Below, piece after piece: positions 33,226 through 44,954 of a DNA stretch of 64,000 nt. This DNA comes from Maylandia zebra (Eukaryota; Chordata; Actinopteri; Cichliformes; Cichlidae): contig NC_135180.1 of the NCBI RefSeq assembly GCF_041146795.1, positions 35,882,294 to 35,946,293 of the forward strand, read 5' to 3'. The translations under genes were made by a program, and so were the position numbers. The notes under the pieces are model-generated. The model saw nothing but the letters and a program-made list of their open reading frames with translations. It was not told where the DNA came from and searched no databases. Each line of letters opens with the position of its first letter. The stretch's first letter is position 1.

Positions 33226-34669
33226 TAGGGCTGGGCCATATTATACCGTTCACGGTAATACCGGTATAATGTTAGGCAACGATAGGAAAATGAAATATCG
33301 CGATAGAATATGAGTAAAACGCGCATGCGCAGTGCCTTTGTTTTCATACGCACATGGCCGATTGTTGAGTGAAACAGATGAACCAGAATTGGTTTGTAAA
33401 AATGGTGCAACTTCCGTGATGTGGAACTGGTTTGGTGTTTGTCCGTCAGATACACGACAAAGCACATTTTTTTGCAGAACATGCAAGCGGCCATCGTTAT
33501 TGTCGTATTTGTCGGACTAAGATGCCCTTAAATCTGGGAGTAATCTGGGTCCTAAACTCCGTATACTTCAGGTCAAACGAACACTGCAGCATCACTAAGA
33601 GTTAAAAACTGTCTAAATTCTTTCATCTTTAATAAAACGATCAGCATTGCTGCTTTACCAGGTGTAACTATGAAGTTTAACTTCCAGGCATCCATGAAAA
33701 CAAAATGTATTACATTTAACGGAGTTAGAAGCTAGCAGGAAGCTAGCGGAAGTTAGCTCGCTAGTTTCGCTAGTTACCTAAGCATGATATAGCATGTTCT
33801 GACTGAGAGATTTCTGAAAAAAATCAAACGTACAGCTCTGCTATCACTTCCAACATAAATGAAGACAGAAAACTAAACAGCAGTGACGTTTGTAGGGTTA
33901 CTGAAGTTGGGCTAGCTGGTATATAATGATGTGCTACGTGATCGCTAGCGACACAGCTATGTTAGCATAACATAAACAGTGAAGCTGGAGGACGAACACT
34001 AACACTTTTCCACTTATAAAAGTTAACGTTAAGGTTCCTCATGGTTAGAGACAAATGCAATCGCATGGCAGGATGCTGTAAAAGGACCAATCTTCAGTCA
34101 GGAGAACAACTGAGATAATCCGTCCACAATACGAGGTTAGTCATTAGTATACTGCAACAACATGGGAATAGAGCAGCTGCCAGAGAATTCAACATTAATG
34201 AATCAATGGTACAGAATTGGAGGAAGCAAGAAGAATGAGTTTAATAAAGTTTGATTTATCTGACTGCTTTGTTTCGCTTAATGTGCCTTATAATCCCGTG
34301 CACCTTATGGTCCGAAAAATACGTACTGCACACTGCAGTTTAATGTTGCAAAGCACCTCTTTTTAACTTCAGTGGATATTATACATGGTTATGCTCAGGA
34401 TATGTCAGCCCATTTCTACTGGAAATGCCTTTTGGTTAAACTTTCAGCAAGGAATTTGCATTTGCACTGTTACATTTTTATAAAGCTTTAATGTACATAA
34501 AAACCAGCTTCTTGTTTAAGTGAAAATAAATGGAAGGTTGTCTTTTTGCGCTAGTAATGTTGTGGAGTTGTATTTTGTCTCGCATCAATTATATCGTCAG
34601 TTATATCGTTATCGCAAATTTTCAAATATATATCGTGATAAATATTTTTGGCCATATCGCCCTGCTCTA
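33226..34669. mobile_element. hAT-type transposon inserted in a (GT)n tract
   Basis: Ends TAGGGCTGGGCCATAT at 33226 and ATATCGCCCTGCTCTA at 34654-34669 are inverted. The flanks are gtgtgtgt on both sides (33218-33225, 34670-34677), an 8-bp duplication indistinguishable from the microsatellite itself. At 1444 bp it has no transposase frame. It includes gctagc-rich text at 33735-33770 and ttatggtccgaaaaatacg near 34305. Confidence 0.75.
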
Positions 34670-34811
34670 GTGTGTGTGTGTGTGTACTGAGCCAAGATTG
34701 CAAAACAGCCCAACTGCCTCAGTAATTATGGACCTTATAGTCCTTACAAACACTGTTTCACTAACTTCATTAAACATTTTACATACATATGTCAATGCTG
34801 TATAATTTACA
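34670..34811 (+). repeat. Dispersed repeats R2/R1, right part
   Basis: (GT)n, then gagccaagattgcaaaac, TGGACCTTATAGTCCTTAC and actgtttcactaacttcatt. Near-identical to 55632-55770. Confidence 0.7.
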
Positions 34812-34875
34812 GCAAACGCCGTGAACGCAGCGGTGCACGAGCCACTGCAGTGGAGCTTACGTACAGCTTTGTGGG
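34812..34875 (+). pseudogene. aqp11 exon 1 fragment, copy 1
   Basis: gtgcacgagccactgcagtg followed by gagcttacgtacagctttg resembles aqp11 codons for LHEAAAVELACAF. The match ends quickly at about 34870. It shares its left flank with the longer fragment at 55773. Too short to be functional. Confidence 0.5.
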
Positions 34876-35374
34876 CTCAAAATGTGGTTATAAATATTTT
34901 GTACTTGTACTTTTGTATGTGTAAAAAGAATTTGTGTGTGTGTGTAAAAAAGATTTGTATGTGGACTTAGCCAAAAAAAAAACGTGTGAATCTCTGCAAG
35001 TTACAAGTACGAATATTGACCCTTTTTTTGAACTGCGGGTTATTACTCTATAATATTACTTACTCTAATATTACTAATAATAATTATTAGTAATATTAAT
35101 TATTAATTATCTAATAATATACTAATCTAATATTACTTACACCGCACTTTACAGTTATTTATTTGTAAAAAATGTTTGGAATCGTATGATTTTTGTTCCA
35201 CTTCTCACATGTTCACCACTTTGTGTTGGTCTTTCACGTGGAATTCCAATAAAATTGATTCATGTTTGCGGCTGTAATGTGACAAAATGTGGAAAAGTTT
35301 AAGGGGCCGAACACTTTTGCAAGCCACTGTAAAGAACTTGGAAAGAAAAGCACCAGGCATCCAGATGTTTTTCT
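34876..35374. other. AT-rich spacer, no gene seen
   Basis: Contains (TAATATTAC)-like text at 35040-35150 and ttccaataaaattgattcatg near 35245, a Tc1-type internal sequence by memory (low certainty). No gene. Confidence 0.3.
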
Positions 35375-36290
35375 TCTCCATAAAGGTGTATTTAAAAAAA
35401 GCACAGCAAATTATAATATTACAGCAGATGTGTGACCTTAAAGGTTTCTGGCTGAAAAAAGGTCACTGATCAAACTGATTCTTGCTGGCTGAGTGCAAAA
35501 AACATTTTAATCAGATTCTCTGCAGGAAAATTTGAAAACATTTCCTCATAACTTCTCAGTATTCACTTATCAGCATTCAGTCAAACGTTCGTTTACGGGT
35601 GTAGCTAAAAAAAACTGCTAATAACTGACTTTCCACAGCAGTTGTTTGGTCGGACACAGTGAGAGATGTAATCTGTTACTCTTCATATGACTTCTTGAGA
35701 AAGAAGGTATCTCTGAGATGTACTAATAGTGTGTTAGTTCCAAATAGTAAATTAGTGAATGTATTTCATGGCAGTTTGATTATTCTGGGACAAACAGTGC
35801 AGTCTTCCTCAAAGCATCACTGTGAATGTAATCATATAATGTTAAAAATATAATAAGTCTTTTTATTATTGGTCAATGAAATAAATAAATCCTCTTTATT
35901 ATCAGAATGAAAACAGACTTCCACAAACGAACGTCAACTGATGACTCCATAATTATTCAGCCCTTCAAAGGTGACTGACCTACTTCAACAGCCAAAATCA
36001 CATATTTCTGGAAGGTCCACTCACTGGTTATTCAGCGTGCCAGGCTGCAGTTACACCATGCAGACAAAAGAGCACTCGGAGCAAGTTAAAGGAAAGTTTA
36101 TTCAAAAGTAGCAGTCTGGGAATGGAGACAGAGGAGTTCACTTAAATCTGTCATCATGAAACGGAAGCAATCAAATCTGCCTAAATCTGACACTCAAAGG
36201 TAAACTGGATACCTGGCTGACCATCACGTTCACGACCAGGTGAGGACGGATCAAAGATCAGGAGTCGATTTCAGGCTTGGGCTTGCTTTC
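35375..36290. repeat. About 0.9-kb repeat shared with aqp11 intron 1
   Basis: Same-orientation match to 16800-17690 with indels. It includes the left text ttcttctccataaaggtgta and the right text ggtgaggacggatcaaagat. Part of it also occurs reversed at 980-1075. Confidence 0.65.
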
Positions 36291-36566
36291 ATCATATTAG
36301 TCCAATCCAATCCAACTTTATTTATAGAGTACGTTAAAACCAACATGGTTGAATAAAGTGCTTTCCATCACAAAAACTGAGATAAAAGTAAAAAAAAACA
36401 TAAACAGACAAAGAAAGTGAAATAACAATAAAATAAATACATAAATGAAAAAAAGATTTCAAAATTAAATCCTTAAATATATTAAATATTAAAACTAGTG
36501 CTGTCAGTGTTAATCTCATTAAAATGATGTTAACGCCACGCGGCAAATCTCCGTTAGTGAATTAAC

Positions 36567-37174
36567 TGTCATGATTCGGCTGTGTGGCAGGCGGGAGGAG
36601 GACCCAATCGCAAGATTCACAAACACGGGGATGAACTCAAAAGCAGCTTTATTGCTGACAGGCAGAACATAGGAAATACAGAACTCAACTAAACTGGGAA
36701 TCAATAAACTAACACTCGTAGGGAGACACAGGGAATCCACACAGCAATGAGGGAGAACGCGACACAGAACCGAGGAAGACGCAGACATAAATACACAGAG
36801 GGTTAACGAGGGAAGTGGGAGCACACGGGGAACACAGGTGACACTGATAATCATAACAAGACACGGCAGGAGTGAACACCACACTGGCGGGAGACGGGCA
36901 AAGTAAAACAGGAAGTACAGAGGTTCAGACAGGAGGAGAGAGAGCACGGGGAAAACACAGACATAACGGACTGGGGAAACATGGAACAACCACAAAGGGA
37001 GACGAGGGCTCATAAATACACAGAGGGGAGCACAGGGGGTGAGAGTCACAAAGGAAAAGCACTCAGGGAACAACACAACAGGGCAACTCAGGAAACAGAG
37101 CCTAAACAGGGAACAAAATACAAACATACAAGAAAACTAAGAACACTGGGCCAACATGGCCCAGGACCATGACA
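36567..37174 (-). mobile_element. Solo LTR with 5-bp TSD
   Basis: 608 bp, running TGTCATGATTCGG to GGACCATGACA. In minus orientation it begins TGTCATGGTCCTGGGCC, as do the LTRs at 44955 and 8. Flanked by ttaac on both sides (36562-36566 and 37175-37179). The minus-strand frame of 202 codons at 36519-37127 is open only because of composition. No internal region is attached. Confidence 0.85.
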
Positions 37175-37179
37175 TTAAC

Positions 37180-38525
37180 GCAGATCGTGTGGTTGTTTGC
37201 TGACAACAAAAAAACATCAAAGGAGAAAAGTTGCATCTAAGAACACGTTTTTTTCTTACTGATGCTCATTAGTGAAACACAAAGACATTAGACAAAAATG
37301 AAACTTTAGACCCTCTCTTCCCCCAACAGAAGTCAAAGGGATCTTCCAGGAATAGTGACACTATTTTCTGGAGAAGTGATTGGTCAGTACGTCGTGATTT
37401 CATACCTGCTGATGTCTAATCTGGAACCTAACCGGCACCAGCAGAGTAAAAGACACTAAACAGCTAAATTGAATCAAGCATAAAAACATTTTACGCATCA
37501 AGACAAGTCATATGATCTGTGAATTTCCCTTTTTGTGATTGGTCAGATGCTGCCAACACCTCCCTTTCCTTGTGAAGGTGCATGAGAAACCCTGGATTAA
37601 CTTTGCTAACCAGCGGTTATCCTGATCAGTGTAAGTGAATCCAGATGATGGAAAGAAAACTTGGGCATGCTGAAATCACTTCGTAGTATGTGCCCCAGGG
37701 TTCAAAGGCCATCCAGTCGCACCATAACTAGAACATGGGAACACTAATGTTGTTTCTCCTTTTACAGTCATAATCTGCATTCATGAATGTTAAAAATGAT
37801 TTTATTAGAAATGTATTTTGAAACAGAAGAGGTATTTCAGTTAAGATAACACAGAACCACTTCAGTGACAGTGGACGAGATCTTTCCACTGCTGTGCAGT
37901 CCAGATGTACAGCTCACAGACTGATGGCAACCTCTCAGAAAACACGAGTTACAGTAGTAGTGATAAACAGCGAGACAAAGATCCTCTGCTGAAGCAGAAA
38001 AGGTTTAATATATTTCCTATGTAACCTGCAGGGGTGATTCTCAAGTCTGTTGGAGCCCAGGCAAAAAGGGACAGGGACACCTGACAGCCCAGTGTGCCCA
38101 GCAGAGCTGACATGAGGGCTGTTTCAACTGAATCACACACTCTGCTTGCCAGAGGTGAGTGAGTGGAGTCATGTGGGGTCCCTTTAGGGACGTCAGGTCC
38201 AGCGTACCGCCACTGCAGATTCTGCACATTATCGCTGCTGTAGACTCAAATTGTGCTAACAGTGCATTGTGGGTTGTGTTGTATCCGAATCTGCTGGCAG
38301 GCATCTTTTTCTCAATCCTGCCAAACTCCGCCCCTTTCATGTAAGCGTGCAGGGAAGACCCTGTGTTAGAGAACTGATAACAAACTCTGTGTGACAGTTT
38401 ATCCTGATAACAAACGTTAGGGTACGTGAATCCAGATGATGGAAAGATAGCCCGGGTCTGTTGATGAGTCTCCACTTAAACACTGACTTTGTTTGTGTTT
38501 CCTGGAGTCCCGTCAGTCCTGTAAA
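37180..38525. other. Intergenic, no gene seen
   Basis: gtgaatccagatgatggaaag occurs twice (about 37635 and 38425), with shared text around it, suggesting a dispersed or inverted repeat. Minus-strand frames at 37949-38475 carry no recognisable domain. Confidence 0.35.
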
Positions 38526-38640
38526 CCAGCGTCCCCAACCTTTTTTGTGCCACGGACCGGTTTATGACCGACAATATTCTCAAGGACCGGCCTTTAAGGT
38601 GTCGAGGATAAATACAACAAAATAAAACCAGTACCGCTGC
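38526..38640. mobile_element. hAT-type MITE end, same family as 12398
   Basis: cagcgtccccaaccttttttg then gccacggaccggtttatgac and accggcctttaaggtgtcg match the right half of 12398-12710 in inverted orientation. The far end is lost in AT-rich text. Confidence 0.6.
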
Positions 38641-38842
38641 CAAAAAAAGAAGAGTTATTCAAAACACATGGGAAAAGACCCAGGGAAACAGAGTTAATGA
38701 TTAAAAAAGATTTTAAAAAATAATGCTTAAAAATTCATAGTTTTTCATTAAAATATTTTAATTAAAATAAAATATTTTTAAAAAAAATTTAAACTCTACC
38801 ACCAAAAATCAAAAAATAAAAATAATAATAAATGATGATAAC

Positions 38843-40044
38843 ATGTATTTATTATGTTGCTCTTTGTTTGATTTCTCTTCTGTTTTTTTTCTCCATACAG
38901 GTGATCCAGGTGTTTTGTTTGTTTTTCTTTTTGTTCCTTCCCCCCTTTCTCATCATCTCTTCTCCCCTCTGTTTTTCTTTCTCTCCCTCTTTCTTTCATT
39001 CTTTCCTTCTCCCTGTCCTTTCCCCCAGTCATGTCTGTCCCGTGTTATGGTTCAAAAATATTGGAGATGGACACCAGAGGAAAAACCCACAATAACAACA
39101 CTGGTCCGGTCGGGTTGAGTCAAACGATGATTTAATGATCACACACGTGGGAGATGGACACTGTATGCAGACAGTCTCAGATCTCATCTCAAAAAACACA
39201 TTTCCATAGTTTTATGAAATCAGGGTATTAGAACGCCCCCTCATGCGTAGTGACAGGTGTAATACAATCAATGTTGACAATTTTATTTAACACAAAGAAT
39301 AACATTGTCTCCTTCCCGAGGGCAGACGCTAACTGCCCCCCTTCTCCTGGAACCGTCTGTACCCTGCTGAGACACAACATGGCAGCTACAAGGACTCTTT
39401 CATTTATTAAGACCATTAGTGTGTATTGCTCTAAATCAAGTATATAATATTAAATGAATATTGCTGGATCAGCTACTTCTACTTAAAACATATTAAAACA
39501 TGACTAAGCACAAAATCACCAAGAATGACATCTTATAAGTGCTGTGTAAGCGCGTGCGGCCTTCCAAGCTCAAAGCCTTTGCCCTCCATAGATCAGCCAG
39601 ACTCGCGCTGGCTGTAGCTTTTAACCTTTAATTACCTTGAGCACAACTCTAAAATGAGCAACAAACTGCAATGTGTGTGGAATGATCATGGTTACATCTG
39701 CAATGGAAAATCATGTTATTATTCTGATACCTGTAAGAAAGATCAAATTAAAGTTATCACCATCACTGTAATGCAAAGAATAATATAAGATCAAAAACTT
39801 CAATTTATGCTTAATGCAAAGCTGGTTATATACTTCTAATGAACTAATAATGACATATTAAAATATTAAATGATAATGAGAAAAACATCCCCTCCTTATT
39901 CTACACCCGTCTGTAACAACTGATAATAAAATAAAATAAATACACAATTATAATAAAGGTCAATCAAATGGACCAACATGGCATCTTTCTCGGCCTTCAA
40001 ACAACAATTCTGATGGCTAAAGATCCAAATGGGACAGGCAAATA
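38843..40044 (+). mobile_element. Second pyrimidine-rich retroposon copy, 5'-truncated, with TSD
   Basis: Flanked by a 16-bp duplication, aataaatgatgataac (38827-38842 and 40045-40060). It contains the family landmarks: tgttgctc, T-run, ATACAGGTGATCCAGG, pyrimidine tract to tcatgtctgtcccgt, and after the nested LTR gtctgtaacaactgataat and gatggctaaagatccaaatg. It starts where 4282-6337 is at about 5950, so it is 5'-truncated. Confidence 0.75.
39043..39905 (-). mobile_element. LTR-like insertion (TG...CA) nested in the retroposon
   Basis: 863 bp, starting TGTTATGGTTC and ending TTCTACA. It is bounded by cccg (39039-39042 and 39906-39909), or cccgt if the first T is counted as target. The two halves of the retroposon read continuously once it is removed. 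Orientation is uncertain. No coding region. Confidence 0.6.
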
Positions 40045-40129
40045 AATAAATGATGATAACCATGTGCAGCTTCTCTCGTCTTCCATTTTTCCCTGATGTG
40101 TTTCACTCAACATCAGACACGTGTTAAAG

Positions 40130-40921
40130 TGTGTTGGCTGCATATTAAGGTCAAAATGCTGATGAGCTCTGATCCAGTTGACTGATATACTCTGCTCTAC
40201 ATCCTGCACTGAAATATGAGGATTGTGTGTTTATTAAAATTAAAAATCATCACGGAGTCATTGACAGAAGAGCATCAACATTCAGCCTGTTAAATTATAT
40301 TTAGATATTTTTATTTCAGAAATGATTCCTAACAAAAATGGAGAATATAAAAACACAATCAAAGCAGTAAAGTCCATATTATGAAGTGTTTGCTGTATCA
40401 GACAATCATGTTTATTCACAACAATGAAAACAATATAGTGCAGATAAACATGGCGCTGTAATGAATCTGCTCTTAAACACAATAACAAAATACATTTTCC
40501 AAGAGAGATGATAATGATTCACATCAGAGTGAAGAACGAATACATTTACAACTGGTTTCTAACATTTCTTATAGATCGAACTGATCACTGATAGAAACAG
40601 AAGAATATTCAAAATGATACTCTGAGAGATACATGAATGAGATATGAATAAACATCAAATCACATAAAACAAAAAGCACAAAATCATTAAAGCTGAAATA
40701 AAATATGAGCAGAAATATAGAAGAATTAAGTCGAAAGATAGAAAAAGGCAAAATGTTTAAAATATATAATCACATAAGAGACTGAACCGTCCAGTCAGGT
40801 CACAGATTCATATCTACAATAATATTTTTGTTTGTTTTTGTTTTGATTTCTTCACTTCTATGTATTATTATTTATTTATTTATTTATTTATTTATTATCA
40901 TTATAAATGCTGATAAGCATA
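40130..40921 (-). other. 3' UTR and downstream flank of Ig copy C
   Basis: Collinear with the copy B flank, including both minus-strand polyadenylation signals. It lacks the SINE found in B. An internal deletion near 40411 relative to B removes about 40 bp. Confidence 0.6.
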
Positions 40922-42265
40922 TTAAGTGTGTGTCTGAGCTGAAAGCTGCTCTTCTCTCCTGGTTTTCTGTGTCACACAGACCACAACAACACAAAGCATC
41001 ACCTGCAGACCGCTGAGCAGTATCCACCTGACTCTGTAGAAGGTCGAGTAAACCCCAAAAGGCTCTCTGTAGATCAGAACTGTTTTTTCTCCTGACACAC
41101 ACTCATACTCTGACTTAAAACCTGCACACATATACTCTCCTGCATCTTCCAGTGAGACATTAGAGATTATCAGGCTGTCATGGGAACAAGTGATTCTTTT
41201 GTCACTGCAGAACTCATCATCGTACACAATTTTGCCTTCTGTTTGGATCGACTTCATGAGCCAAAAGCCCGAAGTACTATTTTCCCAATCATCAGAGCAT
41301 CTCATAGTGACTTCATCTCCCTCTGAGAAAACCTTTACTGCAGGTGGACCAAATTTAGGGCACACCAAAAGCCAGTACGCATTTATTACTTTTTCACCTA
41401 CACAGTAGTAGATACCTGAATCATTTAACGTTAATGATGGAAGTACCAGCGAGAAGTTTCGACCAATGTCTTGATTAATAATGTCGGGAGGTGTTATCAT
41501 CAACCAAACCGGGGGCTGGTCATGAATGGGGTCCATGAAGGGACACTCCAGCACAGCTGTGTCTCCCTCTGAAGCATAACGTAGCTTTGTTTGTTTGGTC
41601 AAATGTACAGAGTAAGTGCTCACACACTGCTGTTGGTTCATCAACAGGCAGATGTAAGACGTTGGTTGTGTGTTGACATGAAGAAGTGATGCGTTTGTCA
41701 CCTGCAGGAAACTTTCTTGGACTTTATTCACCTTCAAAATTGTTCTGTCTTCGAAACTACTCAGCCCGGCTTGTTGCCACTCCCCGTAATGTCTGATCCA
41801 ACGCACCGTCAGATTCTCACCTGCTCCTTTACATTGTACGTCTTCAGTGTCTTCAAGACTTGTGATAGATTCTTCCCCCTTTACTGTCTTGCACACAGTC
41901 AGGCTGATGTTTCTCTCATATGTCACGCTGCCCTGAGTCCAGCACACATCTCGGTACAGTCCAGAGTCTGAGTGGGCCAGGTTGTTGAGAGTAAATGAAG
42001 GAGAACCATGAAATGTCTCAGGAAATGAGAGTCGTCCTGTCAGGTCTTCATGTACTGTGAATTTTCTGTTCTGGGGGTCAGAGATGTTCCACAGGACCAG
42101 AGTATCTTCACCAACACGTCTGGAGGTGATGCAGGAGCTGTTTCGATCTGGGAGCTTGAACTGTAAAGAGTCTCCTTCTTTTCTTATGGCGATAAATTCT
42201 TCTGCATGAATGTTGCTGATGAGAGTGAACAGCAGGGAGAAGCAGAGCTGTGCGACTGCAGCCAT
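40922..42265 (-). CDS. Single-exon four-domain Ig-superfamily receptor (copy C), intact
   Basis: 447 aa with no intron. Signal peptide 1-21 ([20 protein letters not shown]). Ig domain 1 is about 22-125 (Cys45, Cys108, Cys125; [11 protein letters not shown]). Domain 2 is about 126-222 (Cys145, Cys206, Cys214). Domain 3 is about 223-302 (Cys241, Cys288 in DSGIYYC, Cys302). Domain 4 is about 303-398 (Cys323, Cys380 in DAGEYMC, plus Cys353, 360, 389). The membrane segment is about 411-431 with flanking Arg411 and Arg413. A 16-residue basic tail has no Tyr, so no ITIM or ITAM. Eight N-x-S/T sites are visible. The start is fixed by the signal peptide and by a stop in the upstream frame. The family is unrecognised. 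Teleost immune-type receptors usually have one exon per Ig domain, so this single exon is odd. Recognition or adhesion is the likely class of role (inference). Confidence 0.85.
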   Translation of the reverse strand: MAAVAQLCFSLLFTLISNIHAEEFIAIRKEGDSLQFKLPDRNSSCITSRRVGEDTLVLWNISDPQNRKFTVHEDLTGRLSFPETFHGSPSFTLNNLAHSDSGLYRDVCWTQGSVTYERNISLTVCKTVKGEESITSLEDTEDVQCKGAGENLTVRWIRHYGEWQQAGLSSFEDRTILKVNKVQESFLQVTNASLLHVNTQPTSYICLLMNQQQCVSTYSVHLTKQTKLRYASEGDTAVLECPFMDPIHDQPPVWLMITPPDIINQDIGRNFSLVLPSLTLNDSGIYYCVGEKVINAYWLLVCPKFGPPAVKVFSEGDEVTMRCSDDWENSTSGFWLMKSIQTEGKIVYDDEFCSDKRITCSHDSLIISNVSLEDAGEYMCAGFKSEYECVSGEKTVLIYREPFGVYSTFYRVRWILLSGLQVMLCVVVVCVTQKTRREEQLSAQTHT

Positions 42266-42452
42266 CCTGCTCAGAGGTCTCCTGGTGAGTGTCGTACAAG
42301 CACTGACACTGCTCGCTTCATGAGCTTCCTGTTTGTGGTTGGAGGAGGAACGTCACTTCTTTATCACATCATCAAGGAACACTTTGAAGCATTTGGCTCG
42401 ATATCACGCCGTATATCTGCTTTCACTCTTCACAGGCCAAAGTGTGGACACG

Positions 42453-42463
42453 TTTTTTTTATA
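42453..42463 (-). promoter_or_regulatory. TATA box of Ig copy C
   Basis: Minus strand reads CGAAGTATAAAAAAAACG, about 190 bp before the ATG and conserved with copy B. About 20 bp further upstream, homology ends at the LTR. Confidence 0.5.
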
Positions 42464-42483
42464 CTTCGTTGCATGGGTCCAGG

Positions 42484-43093
42484 TGTCACAGTCCTGGGTT
42501 TCCTGACCCAGCGTTTTTAGTTCTTTGTGATGTTTGTATTATTGTACTTGGTTGAGTTATTCTATGGTTTCTAGTTTTGATCCCTTGCCCTTCATGTTGC
42601 TCTGTGTCCCCTCTGTTCTGTGTAAGTCTGTGTCTGCATGTTTGAGTTCCCCTCTGTGTTTCTCGGTTCTTAGTGTCCTCTACCTTATGGTTTATGGCTC
42701 TGTGTTTCTTAGTTGCTGTCTCCACTGTGTCAAGTTCGCGTCTCTGTGTGATCCTTCCTGTTTTACTTTGAAGGTCTGTGTCTTATGTGAATGTGTCCTG
42801 CTTTGCTTGTCTCGTCAGTCCTGATTTCTCCCAGCTGTGCCCTCCTTCTGTGTCTCATTCCCCTCGTTACTCCCCAGTGTATTTAAACCCTGTGTTTCTC
42901 TGAGTCAGTGTTGTGTCGTCCCTCATGCTGTGTGCATCTCCCTGTGTCTCCTGTGGGTTTAGTTTGTGAGTTTCCAGTTAGTTTGCTTCGTATGACTTTC
43001 TCCTGCCAGCGAATAAAGTTGAGTTCTTTGTGTTTAAACCTCGTGCCTGCATTTTGGGTCCAACTCCTGCCCGCCGCACAGCGATTCATGACA
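42484..43093 (+). mobile_element. 5' LTR of Pro-rich retroelement
   Basis: 610 bp, TGTCACAGTCCTGGG to GATTCATGACA, the same length as the solo LTR at 36567. It has a TATA-like gtgtatttaaaccctgtg near 42880 and CGAATAAAGTTGAG near 43011 as polyadenylation signal. Left flank ccagg does not match the right flank of the downstream LTR. Confidence 0.75.
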
Positions 43094-43095
43094 GT

Positions 43096-44909
43096 ATGAC
43101 GCGATCAGACATGCACCCAGCAGCACTCAACCCACCAGAAGAACTGCTTCTGGACATAATTTACTCCGTGGAAAGACTCCTGCATCTCTGGCTTGAACAT
43201 GAGGGGAGGGAATTTCGCCGTGCTGTGGAAACCAGACTACAGCGTTTAATCTTTGGTCTTCCTTGGCTACTCAGTGCGCTCCACCCACTCGAACAGGATT
43301 TAATCCGAAATGAGCTCCACCTTCATCCCCCAGCTGCTACTGCCCACCTGCCTGCCTGAAGGGCTGGACGTGGAGCTGCTCGGCCTGTCGGAGCCATCAT
43401 CAAAAAAGAAGCGGCGATCACGCCGCCGGCGTCCATCGCCACAGCCGGACCCTGAGTCCTCTGAGTTACCAGCTGTGGTAAAAGAAAGAGACAATATTCA
43501 AGAGTTTCCTGGATTTGGGACTGTTTATTCCGGAGCCGTTTGTTTTCACTCAGCTGCCCAGCCAGAAGCTCTCTTTGCTGCCCAGCTACAAGCTGCATCT
43601 CCTGTGTCCCTGCTAGCACCGTCATTAACTCCACCACAAGCTCCATTTTCACCTCTACCATCGCTTCAGTCATCAGTTCGGTCTGCCACTCAGTCGCCCT
43701 TAGCTCCATCATCCACACTACCACCTGTTTCCCTTCCACCACAACCATCACTACACCCAGCCATTCAGGCTGCTACTCAGTCAGTCATTCAACCCATAGC
43801 CCTGCCATTAATACACTCTATAGCTGAGCCATTAGCCGCCCGACCCGCAACCAATTCAGCCACTCCTCCACCCGTTACACCTCCACTACAACCGTCACTG
43901 CAGTCTCCAGCTCAGTCCCCTGCAGCTCAGCTTTCCCCAGTGCAGCCTCCCTTAGCACAGTCATCCACTCAATCACCAGCTCCACTTTCCCCCCAACTAT
44001 CACTACTACCTCTAGTTCAGTCTCCTGTGCACTCACCTCTGGCTCAGTCTCCTGTGAAGTCATCAACTCCACCGCCTACTCCACTCTCACCACCACCGTT
44101 ATAACAGACATCAGTTCAGTCTCCCGTGCAGTTATCTACTTCACCACCATTAGTAGCTCAGCTCCCCATGTCTCCAGTAGCTCAGCTCCCACTCTCACCC
44201 GTGTCTCCAGTAGCTCAGCTCGCACCTGAGCCATTGGCCCAGTTCCCCGTAGCAGTGCAGTTTTCTAGCCAGCTTAACATTGAGCCAGGGGTCCCAATCC
44301 TCTCTGGCTCTTTATCAGCTCCTGCTGGAAGCTCTAATGAGCTCATCCAGGACTCCGCGGCTCCCGCGCCGCCATCTACCTTGTCCGCTGGGGGTTCCAG
44401 TGAGCCCGGCCAGCACCTCCTCGTCTCCGCTGGAGGGTCCGAGGGGCCCGTTCAGCCACCCATCTCCGCTGGAGGGTCCGAGGGGCCCGTTCAGGCTCCC
44501 GTCTCCGCTGGAGGGTCCGAGGGGCCCGTTCAGCTGCCTGCTGCTCCACCAGCGTCACCCATGCCGTCGCCTGGTCCAGCTTCGCCCACGCCGTCGCCTG
44601 GTCCAGCCTCCGCTTCAGCCTCCGCTTCAGCCTCATCTGGTCCAGCTTCAGCATCCTCAGCGTCGTCTGGTTCGGCCTCATCCGAGTCTTCACCCCTGTC
44701 TGGTCCTGCCTCGCCTGGTCCTGTGCCCTCCAAGCCTCGGCCGGTACGCCTGACACTTGGGAGCCGCCGCTGCCTTCCGCGCGGCCGGCCCCCTGAACTG
44801 CTCCGTCGTCTCCTTCGCTGCTGCCTTCCGCGCGGCCGGCCCCCGGATTGCCATCGCCTGAGTCGCCGCCGTTGCCTTTTATACAAAATAAAGTTAATAC
44901 ATTTCAATA
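43096..44909 (+). pseudogene. Pro/Ser-rich protein of an LTR retroelement, frameshifted, no pol
   Basis: Starts just inside the 5' LTR with MTRSDMHPAALNPPEELLLD. The helical N-terminal block (VERLLHLWLEHEGREF, TRLQRLIFGLPWLL) has a gag-like feel but no motif I can name. After a frameshift near 43356 come a basic patch (SSKKKRRSRRRR) and several hundred codons rich in Pro, Ser, Gln, Ala and Val. A TAA at 44102-44104 interrupts the same frame. A tandem repeat, SAGGSEGPVQ, occurs three times at about 44424-44535, followed by Ala/Ser runs. No protease, reverse transcriptase, integrase or zinc knuckle is present between the LTRs. Read as the broken product of a non-autonomous element. Confidence 0.55.
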
Positions 44910-44937
44910 TTGCTTCTGTTCTGATTCAGTTACATGT

Positions 44938-44954
44938 CGAAAGGGAGAGAGAAG
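44938..44954 (+). other. Polypurine tract of the LTR element
   Basis: gaaagggagagagaag abuts the 3' LTR start TGTCATGG, where plus-strand priming is expected in LTR retroelements. Confidence 0.65.

Noticed and set aside
36519..37127. 202-codon minus-strand frame rich in Leu, Val, Cys
   Set aside because: Lies within the solo LTR. A similar leucine-rich frame appears in the related LTR fragment at 52566-53006. No domain.
43323..43751. 142-codon minus-strand frame (and 44376-44907)
   Set aside because: Antisense shadows of the Pro/Ser-rich plus-strand frame.
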